Below, in pieces: positions 48,731 to 57,835 of a stretch of 64,000 nt of DNA. The notes under the pieces are model-generated. The model made no database searches. It had not been told where the DNA came from and saw nothing but the letters and a program-made list of their open reading frames with translations. The stretch is from NCBI GenBank assembly GCA_963824905.1, contig CAWGRH010000013.1, positions 124,001 to 188,000 on the forward strand. Reading direction: 5' to 3'. The DNA comes from JAJPKK01 sp963824905 (GTDB taxonomy: Bacteria; Pseudomonadota; Alphaproteobacteria; Rhizobiales; Xanthobacteraceae). Position 1 is the stretch's first letter. The number at the start of each line of letters is the position of its first letter. A program made the position numbers and the translations under genes.

Positions 48731-49462
48731 TCAATCAGCCAGGAGCGAAGCACACGCATCGATCTGGGACGGAAGGAGTGCTCGCCCGGGGAACAACGCA
48801 TCAGGGTCGGCGGCGGCGCGACGGCATTCGAGTGCATCCTCGATCAGGCCGACGTCGAGGCCCCGCGGATGTCGTACTCTTAGAAAATCGACGGCCTCAT
48901 CGTTCGAACCGACGACGCCAGTCACCCAACTGAAGCAGAAGCGTGCCGGGTAAAGGAGCGTCCGCAGGAAGGCTTTGTGGTCCCTGGGCTCGAGCTTCTC
49001 GCCTGCCGCAAAGCCGCGCGCACGGTCCGACCAGCCGGTGAACGGCGCGCCGCGCAGGTAGTCCCGAATCTCGCCGAGCGTCGGTCGCGCGGCCTCGATG
49101 CGCTCGCGCTCCATCAGGGGAACGGCGTGATCGAGATAGTCCATCCGGTCAAGCGGTGGAAACCGGCCATGAGAGAAGTGCCGGTCGGTCCAAAACACCG
49201 AAACCTTGGGTCCCCAATCGGCAGACAGCGCGGCAGCCACGCTCCGCAGGCCATCGAGGGTCTGCGAGGAGAGTCCGGTCGCCGTGACGAGGGCGATGTC
49301 GACATCGCTGTAACGTCGGCTGAACCCGGCGTGCGCCAGGCTCCCGATGAGATATGCGCCGAGCAACCCGGTCCCGAGCTCCTGCTGCCAACGCACGACC
49401 AGACGGCCGGCAAAGCCGACCGCCGAGGTTCGAGCAAGCTCGTCGAGGTCGTTACTTGTCAT
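48731..49462 (-). CDS. Nucleotidyltransferase-domain protein (aminoglycoside-adenylyltransferase-like fold)
   Basis: The ATG at 49462, preceded by AGGA, gives 243 residues. The nucleotidyltransferase motif is GSLAHAGFSRRYSDVDIAL: Gly40-Ser41 and Asp53-x-Asp55. A helical C-terminal domain follows, as in the ANT/Kan-type and other single-domain transferases. The substrate is unknown, and resistance is not implied. It starts 17 bp after the receptor gene stop and is probably co-transcribed with it. Confidence 0.72.
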   Translation of the reverse strand: MTSNDLDELARTSAVGFAGRLVVRWQQELGTGLLGAYLIGSLAHAGFSRRYSDVDIALVTATGLSSQTLDGLRSVAAALSADWGPKVSVFWTDRHFSHGRFPPLDRMDYLDHAVPLMERERIEAARPTLGEIRDYLRGAPFTGWSDRARGFAAGEKLEPRDHKAFLRTLLYPARFCFSWVTGVVGSNDEAVDFLRVRHPRGLDVGLIEDALECRRAAADPDALFPGRALLPSQIDACASLLAD

Positions 49463-49478
49463 TTCCTGCAGGTGCCGA

Positions 49479-50459
49479 TCATTCCGGCTGAATGCCGGCC
49501 TGGCGAACCACCTCGCCATACTTGTGATACTCTGCGGCGATCAGGTCACGGAACTGCTCGCCAGTACGAAAGTCGATCGACATTCCGAGCGCCGCCATGC
49601 GGGACCGAACGTCGGGCAGATCGGTGATCTCCCCAATGGCTTGCTGCAACCGGGCGACGACGCCAGGAGGCACCTTGGCCGCCGCGGCAATTCCGTAAAA
49701 GAAATTCACGTCGAACCCCGGCACTGCGCTCTCGGCGACGGTTGCCACGTTCGGCAGCATCGGGAAGCGTTGCCGCGTCGATACCGCGAGTGCCTTCACC
49801 TTGCCCTGCTCGGCAAAGGGCATGGCGGCCACCGGCAGCGCCCAGATCAGCGAAATCTGTCCGCCGAGGAGGTCATTGAGTGCAGGCGCGGCGCCGCGAT
49901 ACGGCACGTGCGTGATCTCGATCTTTGCTGCCGAATTCAACCACACGGCGGCGAGGTGATGCGGGGACCCGATTCCGGCCGACCCAACCGAGAGTTTGCG
50001 AGGATGGGCCTTGCTGTAGGCGATCAACTCCGTGACGTCGCTCGCGGGCAGGGAAGGATGCGCGAACAGCACCAGCGGCTCCGTTGCGACGAGCGCAATC
50101 GGCGTGAAGTCGTTGATGACGTCGTAAGGCACGGTCCTGTTCATCCACTTTGCCAACACCGCGGCTGGCTCCATGAGCAGCAGAGTGTGACCGTCGGGGT
50201 TCGCCTTGGCGACGAAATTGGCGCCGATCATCGAGCCGGCCCCCGGCCGATTTTCGACCACGACCGACTGTTTCAGCTTCTCCTGCAGCTTTTCCGCCAG
50301 AATGCGTGCGGCGGTGTCGACCCCGCCGCCGGCGGCGACCGGCACGACCAGTGTAATCGGACGCGTCGGGTAGGTCTCCGCGATGGCGATCCGCGAAGCG
50401 ATCGGCAAAGCGATAGTTCCAATTGCGAAATGCATAAATCGGCGACGTGGAAGTTTCAT
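49479..50459 (-). CDS. Bug/TctC-family receptor controlled by adjacent LysR gene
   Basis: The ATG at 50459 gives 326 residues beginning MKLPRRRFMHFAIGTIAL (twin-arginine type). It has YPTRPITLVVPVAAGGGVDTAARILAEKL, VVVENRPGAGSMIGANFVAKANPDGHTL and VPYRGAAPALNDLLGGQISL. The C-terminal third (EYHKYGEVVRQAGIQPE) differs from the array members, so it is a third subgroup. It is divergent from a LysR regulator 124 bp away, with palindromes between, so a ligand-responsive circuit is likely. Confidence 0.92.
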   Translation of the reverse strand: MKLPRRRFMHFAIGTIALPIASRIAIAETYPTRPITLVVPVAAGGGVDTAARILAEKLQEKLKQSVVVENRPGAGSMIGANFVAKANPDGHTLLLMEPAAVLAKWMNRTVPYDVINDFTPIALVATEPLVLFAHPSLPASDVTELIAYSKAHPRKLSVGSAGIGSPHHLAAVWLNSAAKIEITHVPYRGAAPALNDLLGGQISLIWALPVAAMPFAEQGKVKALAVSTRQRFPMLPNVATVAESAVPGFDVNFFYGIAAAAKVPPGVVARLQQAIGEITDLPDVRSRMAALGMSIDFRTGEQFRDLIAAEYHKYGEVVRQAGIQPE

Positions 50460-50534
50460 GGTGTTCCCCCTGTGCCGGGCGTCACTCATGCGAAACCACC
50501 CCGAGAGCGTAGCTAAATCGCTCAAAACCAGATA

Positions 50535-50557
50535 ATATCGATATCGAATGCTAGCAT
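50535..50557. promoter_or_regulatory. Two adjacent perfect palindromes in the Bug-LysR divergent promoter
   Basis: ATATCGATAT (50535-50544) and ATGCTAGCAT (50548-50557) are perfect 10-bp palindromes with centres 13 bp apart. The gap between two divergent genes of a receptor-regulator pair is where LysR proteins bind. They are candidate LysR operators. Confidence 0.6.
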
Positions 50558-50582
50558 AGCAATCTCGAATGACCACTCTCCG

Positions 50583-51527
50583 ATGACCAGCGTCACGCAG
50601 TGGAACGACCGGGTCCGCCGCCGCCTCAAATTGCGGGACGTCGATATTCTGCTGTCGGTCATTCAGACCGGCAGTATGGGCAAGGCCGCCGCGGCCCTCA
50701 ACATGTCGCAGCCGGCAGTGTCAAAGGCGATCGCCTACCTGGAACACACTCTCGGTGTACGGCTCGTCGACAGGAGCCGGCAGGGCGTCGAGCCGACGCC
50801 CTACGGCCGCGCGCTCGTCAGGCGTGGCGTCGCCATGTTCGACGAATTGCGTCAAGGGGTCCACGAAATCGCGTCGCTCACTGATCCGACAGTGGGGGAG
50901 GTACGGATGGGCGGGAGCGAGCACACGATATCCGCGATCTATTCGCCCGTCATCCATCGACTTTCGAACCAACACCCGCGGATGTCTTTTCACGTCACCG
51001 TCGGAGACTTGCGCACGACGTTGCGGGAACTAGACGCTCGACACATCGACTTCGTGGTGAGCCGGACGTACAGCCCGCCCTCGGAAGAGCATTCCACCGA
51101 GGTGCTTTTCGAGGATCCCCTCGTCGTGGTCACGGGACCCGGCAATGCAATCGCACGCCGGCGCAAGATCGAGGTTGCAGAACTGTTGAATGAACCGTGG
51201 ACGCTGCAACCGCACGAGAACAGTTTCGGGGCTTTCGCTATCGACGCGTTTCGCGCCGCGGGCGTCGCTCCTCCGACGATCACGGTTGCAACTGCGTCGA
51301 GCAGTTTGCGCGGTGAAATGCTCGCGACCGGCCGCTACCTCTCCATGGTGCCTCGCTATTGGGTTCTGCTGCCGCGCAGGAATCCAACTCTCAAAATTCT
51401 ACCGGTTGATTTCCCCAATACGCGCCTGAGCGTGGCTATCATTACCCTGAAGAATCGCTCTCTCAGTCGGGCGACACAACTCTTCATCGACAGCGTGCGC
51501 GCACTCACGAAGCCGCTGGCAGCGTAG
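50583..51527 (+). CDS. LysR-family transcriptional regulator
   Basis: The 314-residue protein has an N-terminal winged helix-turn-helix (about 16-75: LRDVDILLSVIQTGSMGKAAAALNMSQPAVSKAIAYLE, GVRLVDR) and a periplasmic-binding-protein-like effector domain (about 103-305). It is divergent from the receptor at 49479 and should respond to the receptor's ligand or a metabolite. It is the last gene of segment B before the trpS repeat. Confidence 0.93.
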   Translation: MTSVTQWNDRVRRRLKLRDVDILLSVIQTGSMGKAAAALNMSQPAVSKAIAYLEHTLGVRLVDRSRQGVEPTPYGRALVRRGVAMFDELRQGVHEIASLTDPTVGEVRMGGSEHTISAIYSPVIHRLSNQHPRMSFHVTVGDLRTTLRELDARHIDFVVSRTYSPPSEEHSTEVLFEDPLVVVTGPGNAIARRRKIEVAELLNEPWTLQPHENSFGAFAIDAFRAAGVAPPTITVATASSSLRGEMLATGRYLSMVPRYWVLLPRRNPTLKILPVDFPNTRLSVAIITLKNRSLSRATQLFIDSVRALTKPLAA

Positions 51528-51538
51528 CAAACGAGGTG

Positions 51539-51687
51539 ATGGCTCGCCGCCACAGCACAAGGCAGCGGGTTTGCAGTGCGACGCGCGCCCTGCCGCGACG
51601 ACGCGCGGCTCAGCGGCGGATCAAGCCGACGATATCCTTGACCGGTCCCATGGTTGCCGCGGCAATCTTCTGGGCGCGCGCGGAGCC
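51539..51687. repeat. Right copy of a direct repeat flanking segment B
   Basis: This copy starts just after the LysR gene and covers the intergenic DNA plus the 3' end of intact trpS. It matches 47855-48003; together they bound about 3.5 kb of accessory DNA. This is the geometry left by site-specific integration into the end of a gene. Confidence 0.8.
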
Positions 51688-52644
51688 GTCGGCCAGCACG
51701 GCATCGATGTAGGCGGCGTCGGCGACGATCCGCTTCATCTCCGCGGTGATCGGCGAGAGCTTTGCCACCGCGAGGTCGACGAGCGCCGTCTTGAAGGTGG
51801 AGAACTGGCCGCCGCCGAACTCGACGAGCACGGCGCCCTTTCCGGTGTCGGCGAGCGCGGCATAGATGCCGACGAGATTGTCGGCTTCGGGGCGATTCGC
51901 CAATCCCTTCTCCTCACTCGGCAGCGGCTCCGGATCGGTCTTCGCTTTGCGCACCTTCTGGGCGATGGCATCGGCGTCGTCGGAGAGGTTGATGCGCGAA
52001 TTGTCCGACGGATCGGACTTCGACATTTTCTTGGTGCCGTCGCGCAGCGACATCACCCGGGTCGCCGGGCCCTGGATCAGCGGCTCTGGCAACGGAAAGA
52101 AGGCGTCGCCCAATCCGAGCGCCGCAATCGACTCCGCATAGTCGTTGTTGAACTTCTGCGCGATGTCGCGGGAGAGCTCGAGATGCTGCTTCTGGTCCTC
52201 GCCGACCGGCACATGGGTCGCGCGGTAGACGAGAATGTCCGCCGCCATCAGCACCGGATAGTCGTAGAGGCCGATCGAGGCGTTCTCGCGGTCCTTGCCG
52301 GCCTTCTCCTTGAACTGGGTCATGCGGTTGAGCCAGCCGAGCCGGGCGACGCAGTTGAACACCCAGGCGAGCTCGGCATGCTCGGCGACCTGGCTCTGGT
52401 TGAACACGATGTGGCGCTTGGGATCGATGCCGCAGGCGATGAAGGCCGCGGTGACCTCGCGGATGTTGCGCCGGAGCTCCGCGGGGTCCTGCCACACCGT
52501 GATCGCGTGCAGGTCGACCACGCAATAGATGCAGTCGTAGCGCTCCTGGAGCGCGACGAACTTGACGATGGCGCCGAGATAGTTGCCGAGATGCAGGTTG
52601 CCGGTCGGCTGCACCCCGGAAAACACCAGTTGCTTGAAACCCAT
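51610..52644 (-). CDS. trpS: Tryptophanyl-tRNA synthetase
   Basis: The ATG at 52644, with AAGGAGAAGG upstream, gives 344 residues. The class I HIGH-type motif appears as GNLHLGNYLGA near residue 15, the KMSKS motif in GTKKMSKSDPSDNSRINL near 202, and the C-terminal KDIVGLIRR closes the protein. It charges tRNA-Trp. It lies next to murJ, the usual arrangement; its normal 3' neighbour, the universal stress gene, is separated by segment B. Confidence 0.96.
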   Translation of the reverse strand: MGFKQLVFSGVQPTGNLHLGNYLGAIVKFVALQERYDCIYCVVDLHAITVWQDPAELRRNIREVTAAFIACGIDPKRHIVFNQSQVAEHAELAWVFNCVARLGWLNRMTQFKEKAGKDRENASIGLYDYPVLMAADILVYRATHVPVGEDQKQHLELSRDIAQKFNNDYAESIAALGLGDAFFPLPEPLIQGPATRVMSLRDGTKKMSKSDPSDNSRINLSDDADAIAQKVRKAKTDPEPLPSEEKGLANRPEADNLVGIYAALADTGKGAVLVEFGGGQFSTFKTALVDLAVAKLSPITAEMKRIVADAAYIDAVLADGSARAQKIAAATMGPVKDIVGLIRR

Positions 52645-52723
52645 CGCCTTCTCCTTCGATCGGCTGCGGTGCATGCCACGCAACGGCGGCGGGACGCAAG
52701 GCCCCGAGGGCCTGTATCAGGCC

Positions 52724-54286
52724 CTAGAGCCTGCCGCCGACCGCGGCCAGAAGATCGCGCAGCGACGCGACGCGGAGCGCCTGCAAGGCCACGAGATAGA
52801 TCGTGAGGCCGGCTCCGACCAGGGCGAACAGGGTGACGATGCGCGCGAGCGAGGATCCGGAGAGGTCGAACATCGTCGTCATCGCCAGCTCTCCGGCGCC
52901 GACGACCGCTGCCATGATCGCGGTCGCGATCACGATCCGCGGCATCCGCCTGAGCGACACCTCCTCGATATGGAGCCAGCCACGCCGCCACAAAGTGACC
53001 GCGAGCAATGTCGCGCCGACCCAGCCGGACAGCCCGATCGCGCCGGCGATCCCGACGTGGCCGTAGCGGGGAAACAGCAGCAACGAGCCGATGACCGCGG
53101 TCGTGAGCCCGCACAGCGCCGTGTACATCGGCGTGCGTGTGTCCTCATGGGCGAACGACACGGCGCCCAGCACCTTTTCCAGCGAATGGCCCGGCAGCCC
53201 GGCCGAGATCGCCGCAAGCGCCGCCGCGACCATGGCGGTGTCGCGGGGGCCGAAGGCGCCGCGCTCGAACAGCCCGCCGGCGATCGCGTAGGAGAGCACG
53301 GCAAATCCCGTCGCCGCCGGCAGCGAGAGCGCAAGCGCAAGCTCCAGCGCGCGCGACTGGGAGGCCGCATCGGCACTGCGGTCGTTGCTGCGCAGGCTCG
53401 CCGCGATCGCCGGCACCATCACCGAGGAGATCGCGATCGAGATCACACCGAGCGGGAGCTCGTAGAGGCGGTTCGCATAATAGAGCCACGACACCGCGGC
53501 TTGCGACGATGACGCGACCATCGCGCCCGCCATCAATTTGAGTTGAGGAATGCCGCCCGCAAGCACCCCCGGGAGCGCCTGGACGAGAAAGCGCCGCACC
53601 GCCGGCGAGGAGGAAAACGCAAGCCGCCGCGGCCGGTCTTCGGTGCGCATCCAGGCGGCGCCGACGCAGATGAGCTGCGCGGCGCCCGCGGCAACGACCG
53701 AGGCCGCGAGCAGCGCGGCAGCCGAGGGCGAGGCCTCGGTGTGCCGCAAGAGCAGCGCCGTGACGGTCGCGAGCAGCACGGCATTGAACACCACGAGACC
53801 GAACGCCGCCGCCGCGACCCGGCCCTGCGCGTTGAGGGCGGAGGCTGCCACCGCGACCACGCCGGAGAGCGCGACATAAGGTATGGACAGCCGCACGAAG
53901 GTGACCGCCAGCGGAAACCGATCGCCGGTGCTCGCAAAGCCCGGCGCGACCACGTGCACGACGAGCGGCGCGGCAAGCAGGCAGAGCACCGCGACGAGCC
54001 CGAGCGTGCGCACCATCGCGCCGAGCACCTGCTCGCCGAACCGGCGCGTGCCCTCGGGCCCGCTCTCCTCGTGGATGCGGATCCACATCGGCACGAAGGC
54101 GGAATTGAGCGCGCCCTCCGCGAGCAGCCGCCGGAACAGGTTGGGAATCTGCAAGGCCGCGAAATAGGCGTCCGACAGCGCGCCGGCGCCGAGGATTGCG
54201 GCGATGCCGGCATCACGCAGGAATCCGAGCAGGCGGGAGGTCAGCGTCGCGGCACCGACGGTCGTGACATCGCGCGCAAGCGTCAT
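52724..54286 (-). CDS. murJ: Lipid II flippase MurJ
   Basis: The ATG at 54286 gives 520 residues with about 14 hydrophobic segments. MurJ marks are TLTSRLLGFLRDAGIAAILGAGALSDAYFAALQIPNLFRRLLAEGALNSAFVP near the N-terminus and GGIPQLKLMAGAMVAS with YYANRLYELPLGV near 230-265. It moves lipid II across the inner membrane for cell-wall synthesis. The trpS-murJ pairing is conserved in Rhizobiales. Its own promoter probably lies in the palindrome-rich gap upstream. Confidence 0.95.
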   Translation of the reverse strand: MTLARDVTTVGAATLTSRLLGFLRDAGIAAILGAGALSDAYFAALQIPNLFRRLLAEGALNSAFVPMWIRIHEESGPEGTRRFGEQVLGAMVRTLGLVAVLCLLAAPLVVHVVAPGFASTGDRFPLAVTFVRLSIPYVALSGVVAVAASALNAQGRVAAAAFGLVVFNAVLLATVTALLLRHTEASPSAAALLAASVVAAGAAQLICVGAAWMRTEDRPRRLAFSSSPAVRRFLVQALPGVLAGGIPQLKLMAGAMVASSSQAAVSWLYYANRLYELPLGVISIAISSVMVPAIAASLRSNDRSADAASQSRALELALALSLPAATGFAVLSYAIAGGLFERGAFGPRDTAMVAAALAAISAGLPGHSLEKVLGAVSFAHEDTRTPMYTALCGLTTAVIGSLLLFPRYGHVGIAGAIGLSGWVGATLLAVTLWRRGWLHIEEVSLRRMPRIVIATAIMAAVVGAGELAMTTMFDLSGSSLARIVTLFALVGAGLTIYLVALQALRVASLRDLLAAVGGRL

Positions 54287-54400
54287 TCCGCGGCCTCCGG
54301 GACCCATTGTAACACGGCGCTCACCGCCTGTTTCTTCAGGCATCGATCATCAAATCGCCGGACCGTCGCCTTCGCATCCAACCGCGTCGCAGGGAAATAA

Positions 54401-54554
54401 CCTCGCCCCGCGTGCGGGGAGAGGTCGGATCGCGTCAGCGATCCGGGTGAGGGGGCCGCGTCGCGAGTCTGAGCGTCGGTGGTGTACATCGGCGACTCAA
54501 ACTCGTGAAACCGCCCCCTCACCCCAACCCTCTCCCCGCACGCGGGGAGAGGGG
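54401..54554. repeat. Long palindrome between murJ and the PfkB-like gene
   Basis: CCTCGCCCCGCGTGCGGGG and GGGTGAGGGGG are mirrored by CCCCCTCACCCC and CTCTCCCCGCACGCGGGG. The gap between the two divergent genes (54287-54703) holds this element and presumably both promoters; nothing else was seen. Confidence 0.72.
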
Positions 54555-54703
54555 GCAGCAGCGCCGTGCAGTTTGGTACCCATGCGGAAACTCTCGGGCG
54601 TGTCGAAAACGTTCCGTTCCGCCACTCGTGGGTATTGCAGCGTTGCAACGCCTGCGGCCCCAGCTATAGTGCGCGAATTCTCCCTCAAGCTGTGAACGCA
54701 ACC

Positions 54704-55705
54704 ATGACCGCCGCCCGCTATGACGTTCTCGGTCTCGGCAATGCCATTGTCGATGTCATCACCCGCGCCGAGGACGCCTTCCTCGCCGCGCACGACATGC
54801 GCAAGGGCGGCATGGCCCTGATCGACGAGACGCGCGCTGCGCAGATCTACGACGCCATGGGGCCGGCGGTGGAAATCTCCGGCGGCTCGGCGGCGAATAC
54901 GATCGTCGGCGCTGCAGGCTTCGGCGCCCGCGCCGCCTTCGTCGGCAAGGTCAAGGAAGACCAGCTCGGCGCAGCGTTCGCCCACGACATCCGCGCCGCC
55001 GGGGTCACGTTCGACACGCCGCCGGCCGCCGACGGCCCCTCGACCGGGCGCTGCTACGTGCTGGTGACGCCGGATGGCGAGCGCACCATGAACACCTATC
55101 TCGGCGCCGCGCAGGATCTTCATCCCCGCGACATCGATGACGACACCGTCGCCGGCTCGGCGATCACTTATCTCGAAGGCTACCTGTGGGACCCGGAGCA
55201 CGCGAAACAGGCCTTCCTCAAGGCCGCGGGCATCGCCCATGATGCGAAGCGCATCGTCGCGCTGACGCTGTCCGACGCTTTTTGCGTCGACCGCTGGCGC
55301 CACGAGTTCCTCCATCTCATGAAATCAGGCACGGTGGACCTGCTGTTCGCCAACGAGGCCGAGTTGAAGAGCCTCTATCAGACGACCGACTTCGATACGG
55401 CGCTCGCCGCGCTGCGCGGCGATGCCCGCCTTGCCGTGGTCACGCGGAGCGAGAAGGGCTGCGTCGTGATCGAGGGCGCGAACACCATCACGTCGCCCGC
55501 TTTCCCCGTACCGCGGGTGATCGACACCACCGGCGCCGGCGACCTCTTCGCCGCCGGCTTCCTGTTCGGGCTCGCGAGCGGTGCGGGGCATGAGAAAGCG
55601 GCACGACTTGGCGCGCTCGCGGCGTCCGAGGTGATCTCGCACATCGGCGCCCGCCCCGAGGTACCGCTCAAGAAGCTTGCGCGCGATCGCGGGCTGCTGG
55701 CGTAG
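54704..55705 (+). CDS. PfkB-family carbohydrate/adenosine kinase
   Basis: The ATG at 54704 gives 333 residues; the open upstream frame lacks family sequence. Marks are the N-terminal YDVLGLGNAIVDVI, the GGSAANTIVGAAGFG motif near residue 63 and the PfkB signature 2, DTTGAGDLFAAGFL, near 268, with the catalytic Asp in that segment. Many alphaproteobacteria have this gene, annotated as adenosine kinase or sugar kinase; the substrate is unverified. Confidence 0.87.
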   Translation: MTAARYDVLGLGNAIVDVITRAEDAFLAAHDMRKGGMALIDETRAAQIYDAMGPAVEISGGSAANTIVGAAGFGARAAFVGKVKEDQLGAAFAHDIRAAGVTFDTPPAADGPSTGRCYVLVTPDGERTMNTYLGAAQDLHPRDIDDDTVAGSAITYLEGYLWDPEHAKQAFLKAAGIAHDAKRIVALTLSDAFCVDRWRHEFLHLMKSGTVDLLFANEAELKSLYQTTDFDTALAALRGDARLAVVTRSEKGCVVIEGANTITSPAFPVPRVIDTTGAGDLFAAGFLFGLASGAGHEKAARLGALAASEVISHIGARPEVPLKKLARDRGLLA

Positions 55706-55840
55706 CGCAAGGCGAGGGCGCCTGGGCGCCACATCCGGCTGAACGCGCTCACGGAATCCGTGGGCTATCGGCGCAAAGTAACGGCTTGGTAAGCATCCTC
55801 GCTTAGCGTGCGCACCCGCAAGGGGCGTGCGGAGCGTTTC

Positions 55841-56719
55841 ATGAGCGAGTTCAACGAGGATCACAGCGCCAAGGGAACCCCGGGGCAAGGTTCGCAACCG
55901 GCGCTCCCGCATCACGAATCCCCTTCGATGGTGCCGGGCGAAAAGGCACAGGAGCCGGTCGGCGAGCCGGTAAACCCCAGCGAGATTTCCATCCCCTCGC
56001 GCGCAATCGAACCTGCTTCGCGAGCGGCACGCAGCACCGTGTTGCTCCTCACCCTGCCGCGTCCCGAGGACGCGATGGCGGGACCAGCGCCGGCGAGCGA
56101 GAAGACACGCCGCTTTGCGCTGAGCCCCGCGATGCTGAGCATGATCGCGGTGGTGGTCGGCGCTGCACTCGGATCGGCCGCGACTGCAGGACTGCTCGGG
56201 ATGGGCGGCACGCCGGCCACGCCGGCCGCGAAGCAGTCCGACCCGATGACCTTCGCCGCTGCGCTCGAGCGGATCGATCACGAACTCACCAATCTGAAGG
56301 CGAGCATCGAAGGCTCGGCCAAGCAGTCGAACGCCCAGGTCACCAAGATCACCGACCGCCTCGATCGCTCCGACAAGGCCCAGTCCGACACCGCGGCCAA
56401 GGTCGCGCGCACCAGCGAGTCGCTCGATCGGATCGATCATCGCCTGACCAGCGCCGCGGAGCAGACAGGCGCCGTCCCATCGGCATCGCTCGCCCCGGGG
56501 CCCGCGCGCCCCCCTGGTGTCTACGGGACGCCGATCCTCGATGGATGGGTGCTGCGGGACATCTTCAACGGCGGCGCCCTGATCCAATCGCCCCGCAACG
56601 GCGTCCTCGAGGTCATTCCCGGCGACAATGTGCCCGGGCTCGGCCGCGTCGACGCAATCCGCCGGCAGGACGGCCGCTGGGTCGTGGTGACGAGCCGCGG
56701 CCTCATCGTCGCGCGCTGA
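55841..56719 (+). CDS. Hypothetical membrane-anchored coiled-coil protein
   Basis: The ATG after GGAGCGTTTC gives 292 residues; an upstream start would add 11 codons. The first 90 residues are polar and disordered-looking, one membrane segment is AMLSMIAVVVGAALGSAATAGLL (about 105-127), and residues 140-215 form an Ala/Asp/Arg heptad-like coiled coil (ITDRLDRSDKAQSD, SLDRIDHRL). The C-terminus ends with GVLEVIPGDNVPGLGRVDAI. I do not recognise a named family. Confidence 0.7.
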   Translation: MSEFNEDHSAKGTPGQGSQPALPHHESPSMVPGEKAQEPVGEPVNPSEISIPSRAIEPASRAARSTVLLLTLPRPEDAMAGPAPASEKTRRFALSPAMLSMIAVVVGAALGSAATAGLLGMGGTPATPAAKQSDPMTFAAALERIDHELTNLKASIEGSAKQSNAQVTKITDRLDRSDKAQSDTAAKVARTSESLDRIDHRLTSAAEQTGAVPSASLAPGPARPPGVYGTPILDGWVLRDIFNGGALIQSPRNGVLEVIPGDNVPGLGRVDAIRRQDGRWVVVTSRGLIVAR

Positions 56720-56938
56720 TCGCAATCAATTTCTCGCGTGCCGGAATAGCGCGTGAGCCGCGGGCACTGTCCCGGTTTGGCTTGCGCGACCGACCGCGTT
56801 TTGAGCTAAGCTCCGCTTTCGTGGTCCGATCGGCAACGCGTCCCGTGCCCGGGATGGATCGGCCCGCCCGAGTGGCGGGCTCAACCATCAAGACGCGGCG
56901 GCCGAGCAGGCGCCACAGAAATTCGGACGGAGCACCGC

Positions 56939-57790
56939 ATGGCTCGATTTGCGACCGTTGCTGCACATCGTCTGGTCGTCGCGGCAGGACTGAGCGGGCT
57001 CTTCCTCGCTGCCGCGCAAGCGCAGGCGCCGACGCCTGCAAGGCCGGAGATGCGCGAAAGCTGCCCCGGTCTAATCGCCTCGGACCGGCCGCCGGTAATC
57101 CCGGCGGCCTATTTGCGCACGGCGCTGGCCGACGGCCAGGTGCGCATCAGCTACAGCGGCCATTCGACCTTCATCCTCGAAAGCTCGAAGCTCGTTCGCA
57201 TCGCCACCGACTACAACGACTTTCTGCGGCCGCCGGCGACCCTGCTGCCCGATATCGTCACGATGAACCACGCCCATTCGACCCATTACACCGACCGCCC
57301 TGATCCCGACATCAAGTTCGTGCTGCGCGGCTGGCGCGACGACGGCAAGCCGGCGAACTACGACATCACGTTCGGCGATGTGCGGGTGCGCAGCGTCTCC
57401 ACCAACATCCGCAACTGGAGTGGCGGCACCGAGTACAACGGCAATTCGATCTTCATCTTCGAGATGGGGAAGCTGTGCATCGCCCATCTCGGCCATCTCC
57501 ATCACACCCTGACCCAGCAGCAGCTCGACGACATGGGCCGCATCGACGTGCTGCTGGTGCCGGTCGATGGCGCCTACACCATGGACATCGACGGCATGGT
57601 CGAGGTGGTGCAATCGATCAAGGCGCCGCTGATGATACCGATGCATTTCTTCTCGACCTTCACGCTGCACCGGTTCCTCGATCGTGTCGGTCGACAGTAC
57701 GACGTCGAATACGCCGAGGTGCCGTCCGTCGTGGTGTCGAAGGAGACGCTGCCGACGAAGCCGAAGTTCCTGGTCCTGCCGGGCCACTGA
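56939..57790 (+). CDS. Secreted metallo-beta-lactamase-fold protein (UlaG-like)
   Basis: The 283-residue protein has a signal peptide (VVAAGLSGLFLAAAQAQAP) and a metallo-beta-lactamase-superfamily core of the Lactamase_B_3 type. The metal motif region reads NHAHSTH (H111, H113, H116); the usual HxHxDH Asp is replaced by Thr. Other likely ligands are HLGHLHH (H186-H189), Asp210 in VPVDG and MHFFSTF (H236). The substrate is unknown. It lies 45 bp upstream of the 3-hydroxyanthranilate dioxygenase gene. Confidence 0.75.
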   Translation: MARFATVAAHRLVVAAGLSGLFLAAAQAQAPTPARPEMRESCPGLIASDRPPVIPAAYLRTALADGQVRISYSGHSTFILESSKLVRIATDYNDFLRPPATLLPDIVTMNHAHSTHYTDRPDPDIKFVLRGWRDDGKPANYDITFGDVRVRSVSTNIRNWSGGTEYNGNSIFIFEMGKLCIAHLGHLHHTLTQQQLDDMGRIDVLLVPVDGAYTMDIDGMVEVVQSIKAPLMIPMHFFSTFTLHRFLDRVGRQYDVEYAEVPSVVVSKETLPTKPKFLVLPGH

Positions 57791-57835
57791 TCCGCCTCCG
57801 CTCAGCCACCGAGATCGACAGACAGGAATGCCCCC

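Noticed and set aside
47855..51687. Integrase or transposase inside segment B
   Set aside because: All four genes have other clear family assignments; no recombinase motif was found on either strand.
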